From Platycnemis pennipes (Eukaryota; Arthropoda; Insecta; Odonata; Platycnemididae): a DNA stretch of 64,000 bases. The notes under the pieces are model-generated. The model worked only from the letters and a program-made list of their open reading frames with translations. It had not been told where the DNA came from and searched no databases. Of this stretch, positions 44,427 through 57,554 are shown in pieces. The position numbers and the translations under genes were made by a program. Each line of letters opens with the position of its first letter. The stretch's first letter is position 1. Location of the stretch: positions 5,338,494 through 5,402,493 of the forward strand of contig OW121853.1 of the NCBI GenBank assembly GCA_933228895.1, read 5' to 3'.

Positions 44427-45960
44427 ATAGGGCTGACGGTAAATCCTCAAAAGACAAAAGTCATATTGTTCACCAACAAGAGAAAAAGGGAAGGTCTAAA
44501 ACTTCCCCTATTGCAAGGAAGATGTTTACAGCCTTCCTCATCATTTAAATACCTTGGGGTTATTCTAGACTCCAAGCTTAAGTGGGGAGAACATCTAGAG
44601 GCGAAAACAAAGAAAGCCTGTGCCTCTCCATGGTCCTGCAGGAAAGCTCTGGGAAAAACCTGGGGACTAAAACCGAAAGCCATGTACTGGCTATATACAG
44701 CAGTGGTGAAACCTAGTTTTCTGCACTGCTCACACGTCTGGTAGACAAGGACCGGGCAGATTGTTGCCAGGGACAAACTAAACCACTTGCAGAGAATGGC
44801 CTGTATGGGCATTTCGGGGGCAATAAAGAAAACCCCAACCTTGGCAATCGAGACCCTCCTAAACCTCACTCCACTACATGTGGAAGTTGAGGTCAGGCTA
44901 GGGCATCAGCATATCGTCTTAAAAGCCTAGGACAGTGATACGACATGGGAAGTTCTTCCGGTCACAGAATTCTATGGACGGAGCTCAGGAAGTCTAGCCC
45001 GATTTTTGAAATGGGCTCTGACATAATGATAGCAACGTTCAACCAATCACCCCTCCTCTTCAAAATCCACTTCCCAAGTAGAGAGGAGTGGGCAGAGAAA
45101 GGAGGGGAAGGACTACATGAAGGAGCCTATGTATGGTATACAGATGGCTCCAGAAAAGAAGACAGAGCAGGTGCTGGTATACACAGCAACAGCCTGTCTA
45201 AGTAAATATCAATCCCTCTCGGGGAATAGCTACAGTGTTTCAGGCTGAGGTTTATTCACTTCTGACCTGTGCATATACAGCTAAAGAGGTTGGCTTGCAC
45301 AATAAACCAACTCATATCTGTACCGACTGCCAAGCTGTCCTCAAAGATCTTGCATAACCATGGTGTAGATCGCGACTGCTGCTGGAGTGTAGAAATGCAC
45401 TCAATACACTTGGCAGCTGCAGTAAAACTGAGCTTGTCTGGGTATCAGGTCATGCTGGCATTGCTGGAAATGAAATGACGGATGAGTTGGCCAAAGCAGG
45501 AGCCAACCGAAGACCGTTTGGTCCAGAACCATTCGTACCCATAGCTCCCACAATGGGGAAAACGGAGATCCTAATGTGGGACCTTGCTCGACATGCTAAG
45601 ATCTGGTGGAAAACACCGAAGCTAAGACAGGCCAAACTTCACATAGAGGGACCTAAACCTGGCCTAGCAAAGAAATTACTCCTACTAAACAGGAGTCAAT
45701 TACGTACGATAGTGGGACTGTTCACCGGGCACTATCAAGTGATGAGACACCTCCATCTCCTGGAGATCACTGATTCAGCTAGATGCAGATGGTGTGAAGA
45801 AGAGGACGAATCAACCTCACATCTCCTCTGCGAGTGCCCAGCCATAATGAGGACTCGGAATAGATATCTTGGTTCACCTTTCCTGGAACCCAATGAAATT
45901 AAAGGGATCCTCATAGGAGACCTCCTGGCTTTTAGCCGGGCGATTGGTCTCTATGGGTGA
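44427..45960 (+). pseudogene. LOA-type ORF2, thumb, RNase H and CCHC tail
   Basis: Continues with FKYLGVILDSKLKWGEHLEA and MYWLYTAVVKPSFLHCSHVW (stop near 44743). RNase H follows in pieces: VWYTDGSRKEDRAGAG (Asp), QAEVYSLLT (Glu), ICTDCQAVLKDL (Asp) and VSGHAGIAGNEMTDELAKAG (His/Asp), so all four acidic positions remain recognisable. The last frame (45475-45960) ends with a CCHC knuckle, CRWCEEEDESTSHLLCECP, and a stop at 45958. At least four stops or shifts lie between 44743 and 45475. Confidence 0.82.
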
Positions 45961-46054
45961 TCTCCTAAATGGGGGTTATCACAATGGTCCAATGGCACAA
46001 TGGACCAATAGGTCTAAGTGCCCTAGGGACTCGCTGAGTACCGCCACCTTCCTT

Positions 46055-46073
46055 TTAATCTAATCTAATCTAA
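46055..46073 (+). repeat. TAATC tail of the LOA-type element
   Basis: AATCTAATCTAATCTAA tandem units directly before the right target duplication, the usual 3' end of this kind of element. Confidence 0.8.
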
Positions 46074-46508
46074 AGCTCGTCCCAGGGGACAAAAATTCTT
46101 TCCAAACTCGGGTGGGCAAGATGAGGTCAAAATAGAACAAAAAACAAAAGTATGAGAATATAACTATAACAAACGATGCGTTTCAACAAAAATAGACAAA
46201 GCCAGTACAAACCAACAATTAAAATACTCTTCCCAGTTCAGGGACACCCTAATAACTTGCAACAATAGACCATGGCCCCTAGGAGACTCTCGAGAATGAC
46301 GAAGTCTCCAAAAACTTACCCGAGACCGGCGTACGTAGCCAAAAAAGTGAACTCGTTGCCGTTTCGACTCGAACAGAGGGCGTGAGAGGGGAGGTATTTG
46401 GTGGGGTAAGGAGGGGGTGTTTTCGGCAAGGTCGAAGTGGAATGGGGTTTCAGGTGGAAATCGTCTATAGGTATGTACCATGGTCCCTTAATAAAGTGAC
46501 CGTGGCAT

Positions 46509-46665
46509 GTACTATCATTTTCAAAAGTATCTATACACCCACATGCCCCATTATTTCATTGAATGGGGGCGAGTTGAACAAACTTTTAAGGTTTGGCATA
46601 ATCCTAAAAGCTCTCGCTAGTTCTAGTTGCGGCCTTTGCTGGAATAATTTTAAGTAGCGGAGAGC
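46509..46665 (+). repeat. Dispersed repeat, inverted partner at about 57400-57554
   Basis: CAAAAGTATCTATACACCCA and flanks, through CGCCCCATT-like and GGCCTTTGCTGGAATAATTT blocks, recur in reverse complement about 11 kb to the right with moderate divergence. Confidence 0.65.
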
Positions 46666-46854
46666 CGAGAAGGTCGGAAGTGGAAGCGACAAGGCTAGCG
46701 AAACTGGAGTCAAATCAACCACAGGAACAAAAAGCCCCAGCGGAAGGAATGTACTGAAGGAATTCACGTTCACGCTCTCGACCTGAGGCTTTTCTTTCAG
46801 GCTCATTTCGAGGTTTTTATTCCAGCTCAGAGTGATAGAAGCTGAATAAATCAG

Positions 46855-46920
46855 TGTTTAGAATGCATGGTGTATCGGTGTGAAGGTCGTAGGATCGAGA
46901 CTCCTCCGGGTGAATTTTTT
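46855..46920 (+). mobile_element. Possible tRNA-derived SINE head
   Basis: GGTGTATCGGTGTGAAGG (degenerate box A) and GGATCGAGACTCC (box B, 46892) followed by TGAATTTTTTTTT, as in the SINE at 17157-17230. Weak. Confidence 0.35.
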
Positions 46921-47267
46921 TTTCATTTCCTTTCCAAGTATTCTGATAGATAGTATTTCTCCATTGATGGATAAGTGTGTATTCATCTACATTTAACTCG
47001 TAATTTTCGACCTGAGATCAATTCCGGCAACGGAACCCTAGACGATGTAGAGCCAGGGCAGCATGGTAAAGTCACGCCTACCCATGAAGATGCATATTCT
47101 GGTCAACTTAAATCTAGTACTTATCGATGGCTACTCGTTTACATAAATACCGTTGATTTCTCTTCGCTCCGGGCATCAAAATCAGCATGAAGACCTTCGA
47201 GTTCAAGAAATAATTCATCCTCCTTGTTAAATACGTTCTTCTCAGGAATATATTGATGGACAGAGTT

Positions 47268-47302
47268 ATTGATAACATTAGTTTTCTACTAATGTTATCA
47301 AT
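47268..47302. repeat. 15-bp perfect hairpin
   Basis: ATTGATAACATTAGT, a TTTCT loop, then ACTAATGTTATCAAT. Confidence 0.85.
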
Positions 47303-49395
47303 GACTATTAATAGTCAATCAATGACTACTAATAATATAATAATTAAAAATAACTAGTTCATTAGTACTTATACGAGGGAGGGAACCGACTGCTGAGGTA
47401 ATTTGCACAATTTAGGAAAGCTTGTAGGTAGTTTGGGCAGAGGTAAGATTTTTTCAAAGAACTGAAGAAGTTCTCCTGCTAAAAGCACACTAACTCCGAA
47501 TGAAACTTCTTTAATATAAGTTGCCTTCACGCCTTATTAATTTTGGATGAAAAAAGCTAGAAAAATACCCTTATGACATCCGAGAGAGAACTAGACTCGT
47601 AATATGCTCGAAGGAATGAGAATTAATGTTAGCAGAAGCCCTTGTGTATCTACTCGCAGTTACTTCTGTCTAGGACCTCACGACAAAATCATCCCTCAAC
47701 TTTCGAGGGGCTCACTTTCATTGCGGCTTTCACGGTCATATTTCCACAAATGAAAGAAAAGGCTAATGGTCGTTCTCGAATAAATAACATCCTTTTAAAA
47801 TGCTTGACGAGTTTTTTTTCGGAGGAAGGGCATAGACGCTTTATGCGAGTGGTGGGCAATGTTTTATACGATCCTCTTATTGCAAAAATATTTTGGTTTT
47901 ACCTCTATGCAGTTTTTCTTGGTAATAAACTGGGATACGTTTTTGTAGAAGATTGGTTTCAAGAGTACCGAGAACAATAAAATGAGCGCTATTAGTTCGC
48001 AGCAATGAAAATTATTACTATGGAAATCTAATATGGCTAATAAGGGATGATTATATTTCTGACAGGAACACAATAATTTTTCTTCTCCATTGCTTTCAAA
48101 TACACGATCCATTGAATGAAAATTACAAATACTTCTTCTTGTTGCTTAAATTTTATGAAAACAAACCAATTCGCGTTTTGAACGTAATCAGTCAATTTAT
48201 AGTTATAACCAAATACCCGCATTCCAACTCTTGAACTAGAGTCTGATGAAGCGTTATTTAAAATGGTGTCTCCGACATAAGTCTCCTTTCACTTGCAATA
48301 AGTAATTTAATGTGTCTCCTTGAATTAAATTTCACTTGAGACATGTTTTAATGAAGTAGTTCATTAATTAAAATACCAAATATTGTGTAATTACCAAGAG
48401 GTATCCAAAAATATGCATCCTTCTAGCATTGCGACGTAAGAATATATAACGCTTGCGTTTTACATAGGGACCGGAATGATAGTATTTTTATACTTCGTGT
48501 GTTCAATACTCCACTCAAACATTTAAATAGCCCTTATAATTTGGAAGTGGCACGGCTAATTATTTTGGAATTCAAAGCATAAAGAGTAAAGACATCGTGT
48601 ATTTAAAAGTCTTGAAAATATATGTCTCGTTAGTTGACTGTCCTCGATATGGGAGTTCTAGCTTCTGTGTGTTGCAAATTTATAATTTACTTCAGGCAAC
48701 GAAATCCAAAAAACTGAAAAGTGATTAGATTTTCTGCGAAAAGTTCAAAATGTTCAGTTCATCAATTGATAAAGAAAAGCGAACGAATAGACTAAAATAT
48801 CTTATGCTTCCCCTTCATATTGGTCCAAATTTTATACTTGCAGCTCAATCACTTCATATTTTATGAGGGAAAATATAGATGCTATGCACAGAAATTTTGG
48901 TTTTCCCGTCTAATCCCATTTAAAAAATGATATCCTCTCTGGGATTGAACGCAGGCGAAGAAATCAGGGTTTTCCTTGTTTCCGGACTCATCGAACGAAT
49001 AGCAAATTCGCCTGAAATTTCATATCTCTAACTCTACTAGAAATACCTAGGAATTTGTATCACTGAGAGAGTCAGTTCTGAAGCTTTGCTAGTTGAAGGT
49101 GCCCGCTCATATTCAATAGGAGGAAAAAAGTTTTAAATAGAGAGGGTATTTTTAAAAATTTCGATAAATGGTTGAAGCCACTCTTGTGCACTGCAGCTAT
49201 TATTCACTCAAATTCTACTTTAGAATTCTAAATCTAATTTATGACAATGTAAGCACATAAGTATTTCCAGTAAATTAATCCGTGACAAAACCTAGGATAC
49301 TTTTCGGAACCTTTCCGGCTACGCGAAACCAAGTGGGTTAAAAAGTACAGGTGGGGGCATGCTAGCCTACGGGTGAAAATCATAGAACTTACTTA

Positions 49396-52300
49396 GGGCC
49401 GGTTTTATAATGTCTAGTTAAACTGGACGTTAGAGTTAACCGACGCTTAAGCCGAAAATTCAGTTTTATAATCGGTCGTTAAGTCTAATCTGGAGGTCAA
49501 AGTGCTAGTTATCTTAACGACGGATTTCCATGGGTTAACTAGAAGATACTGACGGGACCCTTGCTACGGATGAAGATTTTGAAGACGGAGAATTAAAAAA
49601 ATACGGCATTGCAATTCTAATTCGAAGTAGTTTTGGTAATTTTGAGTGATGCAGAGTGTTTTGGAAGGTTTCGTCCTTCAAAAGCCAACGGTAAAAACGT
49701 AAATACGTTATTGGTGATTACCATCGATGGAATTAGATTTTAAACCAGCAGGTTTCTGAGCTATCAAGGTGATTTAAGATAGACTGCAGTTACGCTAAGA
49801 TCCAGTGTTTACGTAATGTACCCTCTAATTTACGTTAAAATGTTTGATCATATTCTAGGCGTTCGGAGTTGAGCGGGATTTACCCCTTGAAAGTGTGAAG
49901 TTAGGCAACGTTTGGGATACATCCACTGCTGCTTCATTTTGTGCTCTTGTGCTGACGTTGTTGGGTTGTGATTTTCTGTTGTGGTATACAGGTATTAGGT
50001 GATGTAATATAACGGAAGATAATGAGTTTTGAGTGAAGTATTCGGAATACAGGTGATAACGGAAGTATAGAAGATTAAATGGGCGTTTATGCCGAAGAAT
50101 ACTAGTTCGTGCAAGCAATGAGAGCTATTCTAAACATTATTCGTCCCACACAAGGAAGTGAGTGGGTTAGGATTTAGTTGAGAATTCCTTTGTTTATACA
50201 AATATCAGCGATAGTTAGCGTTACAAAGACTGTATTAATTAATTGCATCGTTCATTTTTCCTGTGCTACTACTCAAGTTATACATAAGCGTTTATATAAC
50301 GCCATCAACAAGGCACGTAAAAACTTTTTAAACCTAGGAACAATTAATTAATGATTATATTGTGTCAAACCTTACAATGAGTCCTGTTAGATAACTATAA
50401 TCACTTCAACATGAGATACAATATAATTACAACGTTTTGTGATGTAAAGTAATAGCAAGTTTACGACCTATGTGAACGTTATTTGGATTAGAATGACATT
50501 TAGGTACTTCGGACGTAGATGTTAGTTTTGCATGTTGTTCTATTTTAACCCAGTGATTCAATTGTACTAGGAGAAGTGAAATGTTATTGTTTTCGAATGA
50601 GTACCTAAATTTTAACCCAGAAAGTATGTGTGTCAGCTAAGTATATCGTTTTATGTATTTCCATTGATTTGTTATGTATTGAAACTCGTGAATTTGATGG
50701 TGGAAGACTACTATATTCACTTCCACATAAGATAGAATATAGGTAATTTCAAAGCTTTGTGATTCTAAATAATAACAAGGACCGATGTGATGATTTTTTA
50801 GATTGCAATGGCATTTACTTTAGATGCCGAGGTTAATTTCGTATGTTCTTCTGTAGAGTCCTGTGTTTCAATTGCTCTAGGTGCTGTGAAATTTTAGTGT
50901 GTTTGAATATTTAACTAATTTTTATCACAGAGTGATACCACTATATAGTTAGATGTATTGTCAATGAGTTATTATGTATTGAAACTCATGAATTTGATAA
51001 ATACATTGTGATTAAAAATGAGTATATATGGCATGACATTTTGTTTACATTTTTCATGCATTATAGCAAGCCCCCCAGGATTTGTTTCTCAAGTTTACCT
51101 CGAGTGTTATTACCATACTTTTCTATTGCCTTGATAAAAGTTTATTTAGCTATGAATAAGCATAGACAGAGAGTATATAATGTGGAATAAATTTGTGATA
51201 GATCATTATCTGTACCTTTCATATTTTAACCTGCAATAAGCTCTTTGAGAAATAGATGCATTTCTCCTTCCAAGGATTATGAATGATTAGGGCTAATGAA
51301 TGATCTAATGTGTTTTACAAAGACAACCTTGTATTGATAGTAGGGTGAATATTTACTATACAGTGGAATAGTACATCTATTCTTTTGCAGTCAGGAATTT
51401 AGAAAACTTGTCATGTATGTAGGGCATGGAATATAATTCCTAATGATGTTTTTAGGCATATTTGAACAAAAACCTTTACCTGCCTTTAATTAAAGGTATG
51501 TAGGTAAATTACAGTTAGAAGTTATTGAATGAGCATATATTAGGCATAAACACTACTGCCAAGTTCTACTTTCAACTAATTAATCAGAACATTTTAAGAC
51601 AATGCAAGGAATTAAGTGAGATTCTCATTAAAAGTATTTCCTTAAAGAAGAAGATAATCTATCTTAGATTTAAAGAATTGCCAATTATGTCTGATTCACC
51701 TCTCAGGAGTCAATGAAAAGAGAGGGTTGAGATTCAGAATAGGCTATTTTGCTTGAATCTGCTGCATTTCTTCAATGTGTATGGGTCTTGTCAAAGCAAG
51801 ATGGTCAAGTTCCACTGAAGTCTTCATTCATGTTACTGTGTATTAACACCAATCAAGCTGATACCTATCAATTATACTTATTGTCTAGTGCCATATTTTA
51901 TTCCAGTCAAACATAAGTGTTGCTCTTCACAATATTTCCATGATGTCTCATAAGTGAGGTAATTTGATTAAGAGGCAATCATCTATTTGGTTTGTCAGCG
52001 CTGGTATTTTACATTTTTTATTTATCGTGATTATAACTTGGTCACATAAGCAAACTTCTATAAATGAAATGCCTAAACTGTGTGAAAACAATAACCTTAA
52101 AAGTAATATAAATAGCTCAGACACTTCATATTTGGAAGTCATAATACCAGCCAACTACTGAAGCTAAGGAATACCTCCTTGTGACAAATTTCCATGATAA
52201 TATATTATCTTAACTATATTTCATGGAAACCCTGACAAATGATCACGTCATTTTACTATGTCAGAAAATTCCCTCAATTTACTATATAATTAGACAGTTG

Positions 52301-53890
52301 ACACCAAATGTATCAACTGAATTTCTTAAATTTTTATTGTGGCATAATGCATTCCATTCTCTCATATTCCTTAATCTTTGGGGGAAATCAGGACTATCTA
52401 GAAAATTATTTTCCTGGTAAAAGTGCAATATTAGGTGTTTATTTTCATATCCCTGGCAAAATATGATTGGTAGATTAGACCTATATATAGATTATAATCT
52501 TCATCGTGGCACAAGGTGGTTACTAACAGTGTTTACATTTCATGTTTTGTCAATTTTAGTAAAAGAAGACAAATACTCATGGTAAAAAATGAGTGTCACA
52601 ACACAAGAAAGCTGCCAAAATGCATTTTTAAACTCACTTTTTTGTACCTAGAAGGTAAATGGTGTTTCAATCGCAATGATGAGCAATATCAGCTTCATTA
52701 TACCAATGTAATAGCCTCCACAAGTGCTTTAAAGTCAAAGGTCCAAATATTATTAAATAAGGCACACTCTGTGGATGAATTTTTCTCGAATGAGTAGTAA
52801 TTAAACCTTGATTATTAACAATTTATTTGTTGTGAGTTAATCTATTTGTAATGAGGATTTATCTATACAGATTTTTATACTTTACTTCCCTCTTTCTAAT
52901 ACCCCTATTTACTTGATTCATGTCATACACAATGACCATACAAAACCAATAAATTTACATGATATATGGAGAATTAGGCTCTTATAACTCCCTAGAGTGA
53001 ACAGATACCTATATTTCTTAAAATAAATCATTCCTATTGGTGAGAGGATCAGCTATTGTAGGAGATTAAAATCATGGTAAAGATTCTATATTCATATAGC
53101 TTTTCATGGGAGGCAACTGGCAGAAATCATTGCACTATTGTTAATAGGTAAGTTTTTATGTAATGATATAATTGTACAGGCAAAGGTAAGACATCTAGAT
53201 GAAATTACTGGGTCAGACTCATTGGCTACGATGCTAAGAATTCTGGAGTGCAATGTTACATCTAATGAATTAGAAATTGGTAATATAGTGCTCTTTCACA
53301 CTTGCCTTTGATTACTCCACTGAAAAAAAAGACCTTTACCATAGGCAAAACTTGTATAATAAACCCTCTACATGAAAAACAATTTTTCCATATTCTAAAT
53401 TAATGTAATTCCTATCAATTATATTGCTGATATTTTTACCACTGTTAGGAAGACAGCAAGAAATTCGAGAAAAAAGAGGAAATGAATTGGGTGAGAATCA
53501 TAATGTCTGAACTTTCTTGGCCATTTTCACTCTGTGAGGAAATTTAAAGTAATTGTCCAAGGAAATGATAAATAAAGACACTGACTAATGAGATATATGT
53601 GGTAGAAATACGGTGAATTGGTGATAATTAAATTTTGTGTCGTAAGTTTACAACTTGAAAATGCTTTCATCGCGGCAATTTTTTTTATCGTTTTTCATTT
53701 GTTATGGCCAGTTCTGACGTATTCACGGTATGAGAATTGTCCTAAGTACACAAATCCGTCTCTAGGGTTCTAGTCAACTAACCGGAGGTCTGTTTATCTT
53801 TATAAAACCCATCCTCAGGTTAAACTTCACCTCAACTTAACGTCCACGTTAACTAACTAGAAGTTTAACCAGACATTATAAAACCGGCCC
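49396..53890. mobile_element. 4.5-kb PIF/Harbinger-like element, no transposase recognised
   Basis: The left end GGGCCGGTTTTATAATGTCT and the inverted right end match for 29 bp with one difference (TAGTTAAACT versus TGGTTAAACT). Flanks are TTA at left and TAA at right, close to the 3-bp TWA duplication of PIF/Harbinger, whose ends are typically GGGCC-like. Subterminal sequence has repeated GTTAA/TTAAC words. Short open frames at 49855-50118 (minus) and 52516-52797 (plus) have no recognised domain. The body is very AT-rich. Confidence 0.7.
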
Positions 53891-54574
53891 TAAATGGAGG
53901 ATTTTTAAGGAAATTAATAATACATTTTGTTCCGTTAGGAATTCCTAAAACCCAAAACAAATTTATCATATTTAACTACATTTATGGTGTTCATGTGCTG
54001 ATTTTAGACTTTGCACTGTCGATTTGACGCATTTTTTAATTACAATTCATTTCAATCTTACCTACTATTATTGTGTTGAAATTTTTTCGCTGTTTTTTCT
54101 TTTTCGCATGTTTTATGCAATCCATTACTAACCTTACGACTCTTAGTTTTACCGCGCGAAAAACCCACTTCATCCGTGAGTAGTGCAAGCAGTCGCCCCG
54201 AATGTATATGCCGAATAATATTAATAATTTTTCTTCGCAAATCATTTGCGATTATCATTTCCAAAAAAAAAACAATGCTGATAATGGCATTACTTAAGGA
54301 GGAGCCATCATTTTAGGCATGCCAGATAACCTACCTTGATTTTTACGTATAATATAGCTCATTAATTTTCCTTTCGAATGGCGTAAGAATATTGCTTTGT
54401 CATCGACCATTTAACTAAAATATATGGATTTGAAAATGAAGGTTTTTCACGTTGAAATGCATTATCCTAATTGGAGTATGATGACCTTCCATCGCATAGC
54501 AATTTTTACATCAATTTTGGCCCAATAAATGTTTTTATAAAACTAAGACAACATGCACGAAATATTAATATCAA
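53891..54574. other. Gene-free stretch
   Basis: A minus-strand frame near 54036-54264 has a basic KKKQRKNF end but no recognised motif. Confidence 0.4.
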
Positions 54575-55107
54575 TGGGGTCGTTTACCATATTTTTTATT
54601 GCCGAATCTGATAGATTTTTTAAAATAAATAGACCCGTATTTTTCCGTTTTCTGAATCGTCAATTATTTCCCGAGTTATAAGCGGCGAAAAACTGATGTT
54701 TTTAACCCTTTCGGAAAAGTGGGCGTGGTGCAACCTCTGACGTATATCGACTTCTTCCAATCACAACTGAGCCCGCGAAGCTACTTTGCCTTATCGCAAT
54801 GGGGGGGTACACAGCTGACTCTGCCAATGGGAGCGATTGCGACAGGATCTGTGCGAGCAGACCTTCCGAGAATCCCCCTCCACTCCCTTCCCTTCCCATA
54901 CGAGCAGTCAAGGACGGGAGAAAATGACATCAATGTTATCACAGAGGCATTTTCGGTGGGCGTCACCTTTTGGTTATTTTAATTTGTTGATTTATGAGTG
55001 AATGGTTGTGGTTAGAAGATTAGTTTTTTCACTAAAATTCTTTTTTCGTTTCCATTTAACGATTCTGTGTACAAAATTGCGATTTCGGTTCCGACTAAAC
55101 GCCCCCA
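54575..55107 (+). mobile_element. 533-bp inverted-repeat element, copy 3
   Basis: Starts TGGGGTCGTTTACC and ends GACTAAACGCCCCCA; same length and orientation as copy 1. Roughly 85-90% identical to copy 1 by eye, including GTGGGCGTGGTGCAACCTCT. Confidence 0.8.
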
Positions 55108-56471
55108 TTGAGGCATATCATATATTTTTCAGCTTAGGACATCAGAAGTTTAACGCTAATATTCTAGTTTAAAGAACAACCTTCCGGTTTCTTCCCATGC
55201 AAAGAGCCAACTGGTTGAAAAAGGGAACGTCGCGAAGTACTGGGAGGTCAACTATAAATTAGGATATAGAAATTAAGTAGACGGCTCTTATTTTATGCGT
55301 CACAATGCCTTTAGAAATTCAATACTTAGTTTTAAAGAATTGGAATCGATTGAGACATGGAATCAATATGATTTCACCAAATAAGATGATGGCGAAATGG
55401 AATGATGAATATGAATCATGAATAAAAGTGAGAAAACGAATGATGCCACAATCGAAATGAAAACGTTTGGAAAAGAACCGGGAAAAGCAATAAATTTTGA
55501 TATAAATTACACATTTTAGAGGAACCCGGATCGAAGAGCCTAAAATGATGGTAAGAATAAGAATGTTTGAAGCCTTGTCCGTTAAATAAAGAATAAATTT
55601 AATAATTTTATCGCCAATTTTTAAATGAATTTAATTGAATGAAAGGAAACTTTTTTGCGCTCTCTTAAATTCGAGTTTCTTAGGGTGCTATAAACACAAA
55701 GAAATTCAAGGCATTTCTCTAGAACAAATCGTTTCCGAGATGGAGACGATGGATGCACTGGCGGATGGGCGGACAAGACACAAAATTCGCTATTTCTTAT
55801 TATAGATAGATAATAAGGTAACGTATTTATTCAAAGTTACAACATTCGATGTTAATTCATCGTGATCAATTGCTCTCGTTACTTCATATCTTGACAAAAG
55901 TGGACCTAAAACTTTCTTTTGCACGGATCTTTCGGTAACAGCAGGCTTATGCCACCGCCGCCCGATATCTTTACACTATTCCTCGCTTCCTCGAAAAATT
56001 CCGACATCTACCCAGCTATCCATGCATACTTATAGTAACTTCGGCAGTCGGTTACCTTCCCCGAACAACTACTATTGCTTCAAAAACTAAAATCGTGATG
56101 GGAATAAATTCACGTGTCCAGCAGTATAGAAATGTCATCCTAAACCACGTGTAAATACATTTTTTTTAAACTCTCCATTGGAGGCTCGAACTCCGGACCA
56201 AGAGCTTTAGATGCGGGTGCAGAATGGTAGCAGCAACTACACTACGCGGGTCTTTATACGAAGTGACATTCTTTTTGTTTCGTTCCCTTCTCGAATGAGA
56301 AAAACCCTCGAGACGGAGACTGAAAGTTAACACTTCGAAAAGCTATCCTCCTTCCGACCAAAGATCGGCCCAAGGAGATTGTGGGCTAGAATTTATTCGG
56401 CAGTGCATTCCTTCGGCTGGGGCTTCTGTCCCTGTTTGACTCGCTTCGCTAGCCCTGTTGCATCAACTGCG
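55108..56471. other. Gene-free stretch with a tRNA-like remnant
   Basis: Apart from 56168-56255 there is no recognised feature. Confidence 0.5.
56168..56255 (-). mobile_element. tRNA-derived SINE remnant
   Basis: Minus strand: CGCGTAGTGTAGTTGCTG (box A form TRGYNNARNNG) and GGAGTTCGAGCCTCC (box B GGTTCGANNCC form), spaced as in a tRNA but without a foldable tRNA acceptor stem. Confidence 0.45.
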
Positions 56472-56474
56472 TTA

Positions 56475-57398
56475 GGGCCCTTTCATAGCTCGGCGTTGGC
56501 GTTGGCCAATGAAATGCCTCGCTGAGACTGATGACGTCATACGCTGGCTCGCCGGCGGCAGACGCAGAAAGTTCTGCCCTGCGTTGACTTTTCTGCGTTG
56601 GGAGCGCGAAAACCAGCAGCGCTTGAACAGTGAAGCTTAGCTGGGCAGTCGTTAGTGTGTTTGTTATTCATCATATGTGTCAAAGCCTTATTTTTATCGA
56701 TTTGCATTGCTTCTATTTTGTATATTTATCATTAAAACATCCATATATTAATATTTACGGCAAATGTCCAGTTGGATTTAGACCCGGGGTCCTAACAGTA
56801 TTTACAACAACCCCCACACTGATTTATGCGGTAAAATGGTTTAATTCTTAGGTTTAAATAATCACGAATGACACCACTGCATATTCTTTTTGCATTTACC
56901 CTCACCAATCCTTAATGACACAGAAAACTTAATTCTGATGCTATCGCATACAATACACATTTGCAATTGAGTTGTTCAAGCGCAAGTGACTGAATAAGAT
57001 CTTCAAGTAGATAGTTTAGTTAAACATATGTATCATTATTCTTCCACACTGACTTAATATTGACAAATAACCGGATTTGGCGACTTGAATTACCATTTTG
57101 AATCAATGAGGCTACTTATTGAAATAATGGTTTTCTACGTCAACGAGTGTGCAGATGGAACTGCGAAAATTGTGTTGGCGACTCATTAATACTTTTATAT
57201 TTATTTTACTGTATGTAGGCATGGCTTAACACAGCTATAATCAAATACTAAAGCAATGTGTACAGAAATGCAGTGAGCTTGCATCTGATTTATCTAAACG
57301 CATATCGCTTTTCGTTTGTTTCCGCAACGCTGAGCTATGAAAGCCGGCTTGGTCTGCTCGCGTTCGCAAAAACGCAACGCCGAGCTATGAAAGAGCCC
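56475..57398. mobile_element. 924-bp Harbinger-like MITE
   Basis: Left end GGGCCCTTTCATAGCTCGGC; right end, inverted, GGGCTCTTTCATAGCTCGGC; about 23 bp with one mismatch. Flanks are TTA and TCA. A second, internal CAACGCTGAGCTATGAAAG copy sits at 57325-57344 near the right end. The left subterminal 130 bp is GC-rich, the core AT-rich. No transposase. Confidence 0.7.
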
Positions 57399-57399
57399 T

Positions 57400-57554
57400 C
57401 ACCTTCTCGTCGGCCCCCAGTGACGTAAAGCTATTCCAGCTAAGGCCGAAGCTGTATGCCAACTCAAAAATGTTTTCCAAGTCGACCCCATTCAATTCAA
57501 AGGCAAAATGGGGCGTGTGGGTGTATAGATACTTTTGCAAATGATAGTACCTTT
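57400..57554 (-). repeat. Dispersed repeat, inverted partner of 46509-46665
   Basis: TGTGGGTGTATAGATACTTT matches the complement of the left copy. Homology fades toward 57400, where it meets the Harbinger-like MITE. Confidence 0.65.

Larger units (their letters stand above)
40744..46088 (+). mobile_element. LOA/I-type non-LTR retrotransposon, near full length, mutated
   Basis: Two overlapping reading frames plus a 3' tail of TAATC repeats (46055-46073). Likely target duplication GCTCGTCCC plus a G run at 40744-40758 and 46075-46088. Order: gag-like ORF1, AP-type endonuclease, RT, RNase H, C-terminal CCHC zinc knuckle. RNase H after RT and a CCHC at the end place it in the I/LOA/R1 group; LOA is favoured by the DUF4780-like ORF1 (inference). 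In-frame stops at about 41332, 42916, 44415 and 44743, and several shifts downstream, make it inactive. Confidence 0.85.
46089..49395. other. Gene-free stretch
   Basis: Holds the repeat arm at 46509-46665, a tRNA-like B box near 46892 and a 15-bp perfect hairpin at 47268-47302. Open frames here (for example 46164-46481 minus) show no recognised motif. Confidence 0.5.
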
